Of a stretch of DNA of 6,438 nt, positions 1 to 4,321 are shown piece after piece. The stretch is from Tepidisphaeraceae bacterium (GTDB taxonomy: Bacteria; Planctomycetota; Phycisphaerae; Tepidisphaerales; Tepidisphaeraceae). Made by a program: the position numbers and the translations under genes. The DNA lies in contig JANWHF010000292.1 of the NCBI GenBank assembly GCA_025450555.1, positions 1-6,438 of the forward strand, written 5' to 3'. Every line of letters begins with the position of its first letter. Positions within the stretch are counted from its first letter, which is position 1. The notes under the pieces were generated by a model. That model had not been told where the DNA came from. It worked only from the letters and a program-made list of their open reading frames with translations, and searched no databases.

Positions 1-42
1 AAGGATCTCCTTGCGATCCGCGATGATGTGGTTCGTGCCTGA
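1..42 (+). CDS. possible C-terminal tail of an upstream gene (partial)
   Basis: Frame 1 is open from the first base to a TGA at 40-42 and reads KDLLAIRDDVVRA. The codons look like those of the neighbouring genes, which suggests the last 13 residues of a gene running into the ara operon. An araB-type ribulokinase would be the expected neighbour because that step is missing here, but 13 residues cannot identify a family. Frame 2 is also open up to a TAA at 50-52, so this could be chance. The frame-1 stop lies 23 nt before the araA start, a spacing usual within an operon. Confidence 0.3.
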   Translation, partial: KDLLAIRDDVVRA

Positions 43-55
43 TTTGTTTTAATCA
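40..55. promoter_or_regulatory. short inverted repeat upstream of araA
   Basis: TGATT at 40-44 and AATCA at 51-55 form a perfect 5-bp inverted repeat around the 6-nt spacer TGTTTT, ending 10 nt before the araA ATG. An outer CCTG (38-41) and CAGG (56-59) add partial symmetry. It could be a small operator or a weak hairpin near the araA ribosome-binding region. Arms this short can arise by chance, and no clear -35/-10 pair accompanies them. Confidence 0.25.
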
Positions 56-65
56 CAGGTCTCAA

Positions 66-1586
66 ATGCAAACGACATCTGACGAACAACAGGAACTCTG
101 GTTTCTCACCGGAAGCCAGCATCTCTATGGGCCCGAGGCACTGCGTCAGGTGGCGGACAACGTTCAGCAACTCGTGCAGGCTGTCAACGGTTTCGGTCGG
201 ATTCCGGTCAAGCTGGTGAGCAAGCCTGTTTTGACCGGGCCAGAAGAAGTCCTCAAAGCGTGCAACGACGCAAATTCCGATTCGAAATGCGTTGGCGTCA
301 TTCTTTGGATGCACACATTCTCGCCCGCCAAGATGTGGATCACCGGCTTGCGTGCCTTGCGTAAGCCCATGCTCCACTGGCATACACAGTTCAATCGGAT
401 GCTGCCGTGGGCAACGATCGACATGGATTTCATGAACCTGAATCAGGCCGCCCATGGCGATCGAGAGGCGGGCTTCCTGCACACGCGGCTTCGGCTCCCG
501 CGAAAGGTGGTCGTGGGCCACTGGACGGATCAGGAGGCGCTGGATCGCGTGGCGACATGGACCCGAGCTGCACTGGGCTGGGCGGATCTGCAGGGCGCTC
601 GCTTCGCCCGGATCGGCGACAACATGCGGTATGTCGCCGTCACTGAGGGCGACAAGGTTGCCGCGGAGGCGAAGTTTGGATTTTCGGTAAACGGCTATGG
701 CGTGGGTGATGTCGTAAAATTCGTGAACGAGGTGAGTGATGCGCAGATCACCGCGCTCACCTCGGAATATGAGGGCCGATACAACGTCGCTCGTCCGCTT
801 CGAAAAGGCGGAGATCGACATGAGTCTTTGCGAGACGGTGCGAGAATTGAGCTCGGCCTCCGCGCGTTTTTGAAGGATGGTAACTTCAAAGGATTTACAA
901 CGACCTTTGAAGATCTGCACGGCCTCAAGCAGTTGCCCGGGTTGGCCGTGCAGCGGCTGATGGCTGATGGATTGGGGTTCGGCGCGGAGGGTGATTGGAA
1001 AACTTGTGCCATGCTCCGCGCTGCCAAGACTATGGCCAAAGGTCTTCCGGGGGGCACGAGTTTTATGGAGGATTACACTTACCACTTGAATCCCGCCGAT
1101 CCGCTGGTCCTTGGCTCGCACATGCTTGAAATCTGCGAATCGATTGCCGAGGGACAGGCATCACTGGAGATCCATCCGCTTGGAATCGGTGGGAAAGCCG
1201 ATCCGGTTCGCCTCGTGTTCAATGCGCCCGCTGGCGCGGCAATCAATGCCTCGCTGATTGACCTGGGAAATCGCTTTCGCCTGATCGTCAATGAAGTGGA
1301 TGCGATCGCGCCGCCGGAACCGCTGCCAAAGCTGCCGGTGGCTCGCGCGGTTTGGCGCTGCCGACCGGATTTCAAAACCGCCTGCGCCGGTTGGATCTAT
1401 TCCGGCGGCGCGCACCACACCGTCTACAGCTATGCGGTGACCGTCGAGCATCTGAGGGACTTCGCGGAAATTGCCGGGGTAGAACTGGTCACGATCGGCT
1501 CTGGCACCGAGCTTCAGGAACTCCGCCAGACGCTGCGGAACAATGAAGTCTATTACCACTTGGCCCCCGGCCTCGGCCAAATCTGA
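66..1586 (+). CDS. araA: L-arabinose isomerase AraA
   Basis: This cytoplasmic enzyme interconverts L-arabinose and L-ribulose, the first step of the isomerase route of arabinose catabolism. Its 506 residues match the usual family length of about 500. The N-terminus has the family signature ELWFLTGSQHLYGPEALRQV, followed by a conserved MHTFSPAKMWI segment. The metal-site residues known from E. coli AraA can be placed: Glu308 in GFGAEGDW, Glu335 in SFMEDYTYH, His352 in GSHMLE and the His450/His451 pair in GGAHHTVYS. The C-terminus ends in the typical NEVYYHL region. The ATG at 66 gives the N-terminus expected for the family, although only a weak AGG at 57-59 precedes it. araD begins 14 nt after its stop, so the two are almost certainly cotranscribed. 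No frameshift or missing key residue was seen. Substrate choice within the sugar-isomerase fold is secure because the whole length resembles AraA. Confidence 0.97.
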   Translation: MQTTSDEQQELWFLTGSQHLYGPEALRQVADNVQQLVQAVNGFGRIPVKLVSKPVLTGPEEVLKACNDANSDSKCVGVILWMHTFSPAKMWITGLRALRKPMLHWHTQFNRMLPWATIDMDFMNLNQAAHGDREAGFLHTRLRLPRKVVVGHWTDQEALDRVATWTRAALGWADLQGARFARIGDNMRYVAVTEGDKVAAEAKFGFSVNGYGVGDVVKFVNEVSDAQITALTSEYEGRYNVARPLRKGGDRHESLRDGARIELGLRAFLKDGNFKGFTTTFEDLHGLKQLPGLAVQRLMADGLGFGAEGDWKTCAMLRAAKTMAKGLPGGTSFMEDYTYHLNPADPLVLGSHMLEICESIAEGQASLEIHPLGIGGKADPVRLVFNAPAGAAINASLIDLGNRFRLIVNEVDAIAPPEPLPKLPVARAVWRCRPDFKTACAGWIYSGGAHHTVYSYAVTVEHLRDFAEIAGVELVTIGSGTELQELRQTLRNNEVYYHLAPGLGQI

Positions 1587-1588
1587 AC

Positions 1589-1596
1589 GAGGGGAG
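1589..1596 (+). promoter_or_regulatory. Shine-Dalgarno sequence of araD
   Basis: The purine run GAGGGGAG lies in the 14-nt gap between the araA stop and the araD ATG, with a 4-nt spacer. It is the strongest ribosome-binding site among the first four genes and supports the ATG at 1601 as the araD start. Confidence 0.7.
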
Positions 1597-1600
1597 CTTA

Positions 1601-2308
1601 ATGCCTTACGACAAGCTCAAAGAGCAGGTACTCAAGGCCAATCTCGCACTGGTTGATGCAGGACTGGTCGTGCTCACCTGGGGCAACGCCAGTGGCGCCG
1701 ATCGAGAAGCCGGTGTGATCGCCATCAAGCCAAGCGGCGTTTCTTATGACAAGATGAAGGCCGACGACATCGTCGTGCTGTCAATCAAGACTGGCGAAGT
1801 CGTGGATGGCGCCGGCCGGCCGTCTTCCGACACGCCTACACACTTGCACCTCTATCGGGAATTCCCCTCGGTCAATGGCGTCGTCCATACCCACTCGCTT
1901 AACGCGACGACATTTGCCCAGGCCAAACGCACTATCCCCTGCTTCGGCACCACCCATGCCGACAACTTCCACGGCGAGATCCCCATCACCCGCGATTTGC
2001 GATCCGATGAAGTCGAAGCCGACTACGAGCTCAATACCGGCCGAGTCATCGTCGAGCGATTTCGCCAGGGCGGCATTGACCCCGCGAACGTGCCGGGCGT
2101 GCTGGTTGCAAGCCACGCACCCTTCGCCTGGGGTCCAACACCGCAAAAAGCGGTTGAAAACGCGATCGTGCTGGAGTTCGCGGCACAAATGGCCTTGGCC
2201 GGGATGGCGATCGCATCCGATTTGAAGCCGATCCCAAAACACCTTCTCGACAAGCATTTTCTTCGCAAGCACGGCCCCGCCGCTTATTATGGTCAGCCGA
2301 AAGCCTGA
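1601..2308 (+). CDS. araD: L-ribulose-5-phosphate 4-epimerase AraD
   Basis: This zinc enzyme of the class II aldolase/epimerase family converts L-ribulose-5-phosphate to D-xylulose-5-phosphate, delivering arabinose carbon to the pentose phosphate pathway. Its 235 residues fit the family (E. coli AraD is about 231). Visible motifs are GNASG near residue 28, the phosphate-binding SSDTPTH with Asp77, the zinc ligands His96 and His98 in VVHTHS, Asp121 in TTHADNFHG, the third zinc ligand His172 in VASHAPFAWG, and the C-terminal DKHFLRKHG..AYYGQ with Tyr230. Asp121 and Tyr230 match the acid/base residues Asp120 and Tyr229 of E. coli AraD, so activity is expected to be intact. Related families in the same fold (L-fuculose-phosphate aldolase, UlaF/SgbE-type epimerases) are alternatives. 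The YYGQ tail and the araA neighbour favour AraD. The ATG at 1601 has a good ribosome-binding site. Confidence 0.96.
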   Translation: MPYDKLKEQVLKANLALVDAGLVVLTWGNASGADREAGVIAIKPSGVSYDKMKADDIVVLSIKTGEVVDGAGRPSSDTPTHLHLYREFPSVNGVVHTHSLNATTFAQAKRTIPCFGTTHADNFHGEIPITRDLRSDEVEADYELNTGRVIVERFRQGGIDPANVPGVLVASHAPFAWGPTPQKAVENAIVLEFAAQMALAGMAIASDLKPIPKHLLDKHFLRKHGPAAYYGQPKA

Positions 2309-2316
2309 ATTCTGTG

Positions 2317-3009
2317 ATGCCAAAAAATAGATCACCTGATGTTGCTGTCATCTTTGATATGGATGGCGTGCTTGTCCTGACGGAAGATGCCCACTGGAAA
2401 AGCTGGCTCGAAGTCGCGCGTCCGCGTCGCGCAGAACTGAGCTATGCCGCGTTCAAAAGCTGCTTCGGGCGGATCAATCCCGATTGCATTCCGATTCTCT
2501 TTGGTCCTCGATCGCTGCAGGAATCGGTCGCGATTGCCGAAGAAAAAGAGGCCGCTTTTCGCAAAATCGTGAGTGAACGCGTTCCGCTCGTTCCGGGAAT
2601 TGTCGAGTTTCTGATGGGTTTGCAGAACCTTGGCGTGCGGCTGGGCGTTGGCTCCTCCGGGCCGCCGGAGAATGTGAAGGCGCTGGTTGAAGGCGGCGGC
2701 ATCGCTCGATTTTTCTCGGCCACCGTGGACGGATCGCAGGTGCGCCGGGGGAAGCCGGCGCCGGATGTCTTTTTGACCTGCGCGCAGCGTTTGGAGGTAG
2801 CCCCCGTCGGATGCGCGGTCATTGAGGATGCACCGGTCGGAATCCGCGCAGCGGTCGCCGCGGGAATGCTGGCCGTCGGCGTCGCGACCACTCATCCAGA
2901 GGCGGAGCTTCGCGAGGCCGGCGCGGCACAGGTGTTTCGCGAACCGACCGCCATCGATCCCGCTCATCTGACGTCACTGCTGCGAGATCGAATGGAAAAG
3001 AGTACCTGA
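2317..3009 (+). CDS. HAD-superfamily phosphatase / beta-phosphoglucomutase-like hydrolase
   Basis: This is a soluble 230-residue HAD hydrolase of subfamily IA, the group holding sugar phosphatases and beta-phosphoglucomutase. All four HAD motifs are present: FDMDG with nucleophile Asp14 and Asp16, Ser113 in LGVGSSG, Lys146 in RRGKPAPD and Glu170/Asp171 in IEDAPVGI. A helical cap, roughly residues 20-90, sits between motifs I and II as in beta-PGM-like enzymes. The segment after motif I reads VLVLTEDAH where relatives often have VLVDSE..H, so the cap hinge differs somewhat. The substrate cannot be read from sequence. Its position between araD and the regulator suggests a pentose phosphate or related sugar phosphate, which is inference. 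The start is ambiguous: GTG at 2314 lies directly before ATG at 2317, and I prefer the ATG. No clear Shine-Dalgarno is visible, and the gap to the araD stop is only 5-8 nt, so translation may be coupled to araD. Confidence 0.88.
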   Translation: MPKNRSPDVAVIFDMDGVLVLTEDAHWKSWLEVARPRRAELSYAAFKSCFGRINPDCIPILFGPRSLQESVAIAEEKEAAFRKIVSERVPLVPGIVEFLMGLQNLGVRLGVGSSGPPENVKALVEGGGIARFFSATVDGSQVRRGKPAPDVFLTCAQRLEVAPVGCAVIEDAPVGIRAAVAAGMLAVGVATTHPEAELREAGAAQVFREPTAIDPAHLTSLLRDRMEKST

Positions 3010-3027
3010 GCGACAGTTCGTCGCTTA
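3007..3027 (+). promoter_or_regulatory. hairpin between the HAD gene and the ROK regulator
   Basis: The segment TGAGCGAC, AGTTC, GTCGCTTA folds into an 8-bp stem, including one G-U pair, around a 5-nt loop. The core GCGAC/GTCGC (3010-3014 and 3020-3024) is a perfect inverted repeat. The HAD stop codon TGA (3007-3009) forms the base of the stem. A T-rich stretch with TTGTTTT follows 5 nt later. It may be a weak terminator or attenuator that lowers readthrough into the regulator gene, or an operator. The T-run does not directly abut the stem, so a classical intrinsic terminator is doubtful. Confidence 0.4.
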
Positions 3028-3040
3028 CACTATTGTTTTC

Positions 3041-4180
3041 ATGGCTACGTCTACCTATCTGCGTCGGATGCACCAGCGACGGATCATCGAAACCGTCGCG
3101 CGCTGCGGGTCCGTTTCACGCTCCGACCTGGCCCGCGCCACGGGCATGAGCCAGCCGACCGTCAGCCGAATTGTCGATCAGCTTCGATCCGAACACATTC
3201 TGGCCGAATCTCCCGATGAGATTCAGCCCGGAGACAACGGCTCGGCTAAGACCGCAGCGATTCTTGGCCGGCCTTCGACGCGACTCGAACTCGATCGCAC
3301 GCGCCCCCGATTCGGGGTCGTCCAGCTCGGGGTTCGACATACTCGCATGGCAATTCTCCCCGTAGCGGTGCCGTTCGAGGATCGGTGGGACCACGAATTT
3401 CAAACACCCGCATCAGTCGATGCGTGGCTTGGGCAATTGACCAAGGCGTGGAAGCCGCATCGCAACAAGCGACTTCATACCGTTGTTAGTCTCCCAGGCG
3501 TTGTGGACGAGGACACTGGAAAAGTTTATCTCTCGCCCAATGTCCGCTGGCTTGAGAAAACTGACTTGCGCGACGCTTTGAGCGATATTTTTGGCGCCGA
3601 GCTGCTCTTCAAGCAGGAGATCCGCCTGCTCGCCCTGGGCCACCTGGCGGCCGAACCGGAGTCCGGCGATTTCCTGCTGGTCGATTCCGGCAGCGGCGTG
3701 GGCGGCGCTGCCATGATCGGCGGAGATCTCTTCAGCGGGTCAGTCCCTCTTGCTGGCGAAATTGGGCATGACGCCGTTCCCGGCAACGAGCGTCGCTGCG
3801 GCTGCGGCGCGGTCGGATGTCTCGAAACGCTGATCAGCCGACCGGGTTTGATCGCCAGCGCCGCCGAGCACGCCGAAGCAAAAACCTGGCCCGCTCTCAT
3901 CGAATTTCTGACCGGCCGTCCGATGCCCCGCTGGATGAAGCTGACGCTTGGAAGCGCTGCAGTGGATATCGCCGGCGCCCTCAATGTGCTGGGCTTGCGG
4001 CAAGTGGTGCTCACGGGCGCGTTCCACGAACTGCCGCCGGCGTGCATCGATTACCTCAGTAATTGTGTCCGCGAACATGCAATGTGGGCGCGCTTCGGCG
4101 AAATCACGCTCCGCACCGCCCCCCGCCGACGGCAGGCCGGAATGGTGTCGGTCGCGTTGGACAGGATGTTCATCGACTAA
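3041..4180 (+). CDS. ROK-family transcriptional regulator (Mlc/NagC/XylR type)
   Basis: This 379-residue DNA-binding sugar sensor has an N-terminal winged helix-turn-helix (about residues 10-60; RSDLARATGMSQPTVSRIVDQL is the recognition region) joined to a ROK sugar-kinase-like domain. The ROK signature is complete: Glu240 and His243 in GEIGH, then Cys253, Cys255 and Cys260 in CGCGAVGC, the family zinc site, followed by Glu262. The kinase parts are degraded. The first phosphate loop reads VVQLGVRHTRMAIL instead of DxGGT, and the catalytic Asn-Asp pair is Gln192-Glu193. It is therefore a regulator rather than an enzyme, as in XylR and NagC. By context it probably represses the ara genes and/or the GH51 gene, with arabinose or a derivative as inducer; this is inference. 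The ATG at 3041 has no Shine-Dalgarno sequence. ATG 3068 (codon 10) would still keep the HTH. A TACACT about 10 nt upstream could drive a leaderless transcript. Confidence 0.93.
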   Translation: MATSTYLRRMHQRRIIETVARCGSVSRSDLARATGMSQPTVSRIVDQLRSEHILAESPDEIQPGDNGSAKTAAILGRPSTRLELDRTRPRFGVVQLGVRHTRMAILPVAVPFEDRWDHEFQTPASVDAWLGQLTKAWKPHRNKRLHTVVSLPGVVDEDTGKVYLSPNVRWLEKTDLRDALSDIFGAELLFKQEIRLLALGHLAAEPESGDFLLVDSGSGVGGAAMIGGDLFSGSVPLAGEIGHDAVPGNERRCGCGAVGCLETLISRPGLIASAAEHAEAKTWPALIEFLTGRPMPRWMKLTLGSAAVDIAGALNVLGLRQVVLTGAFHELPPACIDYLSNCVREHAMWARFGEITLRTAPRRRQAGMVSVALDRMFID

Positions 4181-4189
4181 CGGAATGTG

Positions 4190-4222
4190 TTGAAAAAATC
4201 GGTATTTGCTTGAAATCGGATT
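4190..4222 (+). repeat. imperfect direct repeat upstream of the GH51 gene
   Basis: TTGAAAAAATCGGTATT at 4190-4206 and TTGAAATCGGATT at 4210-4222 share TTGAAA, TCGG and ATT in the same order. The first copy has three extra A residues and one extra T. The copies start 20 bp apart, about two helical turns, which would suit a regulator binding one DNA face. The second copy supplies the candidate -35 element. Low sequence complexity here makes chance resemblance possible. Confidence 0.35.
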
Positions 4223-4238
4223 ATTTTTCGTACAGAAT
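4210..4238 (+). promoter_or_regulatory. candidate sigma70-type promoter for the GH51 gene
   Basis: TTGAAA (4210-4215) lies 17 bp before CAGAAT (4233-4238). These match the consensus hexamers at about 4 of 6 positions each, with ideal spacing. Transcription would begin near 4245, giving a leader of about 77 nt before the ATG at 4322. The region is AT-rich against GC-rich neighbours. It suggests that the GH51 gene has its own promoter apart from the araA-to-regulator unit. Confidence 0.45.
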
Positions 4239-4245
4239 GAAATAA
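4221..4245. promoter_or_regulatory. candidate ROK-regulator operator over the -10 element
   Basis: TTATTT (4221-4226) and AAATAA (4240-4245) form a perfect 6-bp inverted repeat with a 13-nt spacer, 25 bp in all. Mlc/NagC and Bacillus XylR operators are likewise AT-rich inverted repeats of roughly this span, with T-rich left and A-rich right half-sites. The spacer itself shows little symmetry. The site covers the candidate -10 hexamer, where a repressor would block RNA polymerase, and it lies 40 bp beyond a ROK regulator gene. Binding by that regulator is inference. Confidence 0.42.
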
Positions 4246-4265
4246 AGTCATCGGCGGTATCGGGA

Positions 4266-4288
4266 AAGGTCGTTGTCGACAAAACCTT
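4266..4288. promoter_or_regulatory. palindrome in the predicted GH51 leader
   Basis: The perfect 10-bp palindrome TTGTCGACAA (4273-4282) is flanked by AAGGT (4266-4270) and ACCTT (4284-4288), giving a 23-bp nested inverted repeat with a 2-versus-1 nt mismatch between the arms. As DNA it has the form of an operator for a dimeric regulator; the central CG resembles LacI-type sites. As RNA it could form only a modest hairpin. It lies downstream of the candidate promoter, within the leader. Confidence 0.4.
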
Positions 4289-4309
4289 CGCGGCTTCTAT
4301 CCAACCATC

Positions 4310-4319
4310 GAGGAAAAGG
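4310..4319 (+). promoter_or_regulatory. Shine-Dalgarno sequence of the GH51 gene
   Basis: The purine run GAGGAAAAGG precedes the ATG at 4322. Its GAGG (4310-4313) has an 8-nt spacer, which is near ideal and supports this start, as does the signal peptide that begins there. Confidence 0.65.
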
Positions 4320-4321
4320 TC

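Larger units (their letters stand above)
4181..4321 (+). other. AT-rich intergenic regulatory region before the GH51 gene
   Basis: This is the only sizeable non-coding stretch in the window, 141 nt between the regulator stop and the GH51 start. Its first half is far richer in A and T than the surrounding genes. It contains a candidate promoter, a direct-repeat pair and two palindromes, listed separately. No convincing terminator for the upstream genes was seen: the T5 run at 4224-4228 has no strong stem before it. Confidence 0.7.

Noticed and set aside
1781..2335. A 184-codon - strand frame opposite araD
   Set aside because: araD is intact with all its zinc ligands, and the antisense frame resembles no family I recognise.
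2332..2967. A 211-codon - strand frame opposite the HAD gene
   Set aside because: The + strand HAD protein has all four catalytic motifs. The antisense product has low-complexity composition and no recognisable motif.
3041..4180. The ROK protein as a sugar kinase that could replace ribulokinase
   Set aside because: It has an N-terminal helix-turn-helix, a degenerate phosphate loop and Gln-Glu in place of the catalytic Asn-Asp pair, so it is a regulator.
4221..4228. T-rich run after the regulator as an intrinsic terminator
   Set aside because: Only a 4-bp ATTT/AAAT stem precedes it, far too weak. The region is better explained as a promoter with an operator.
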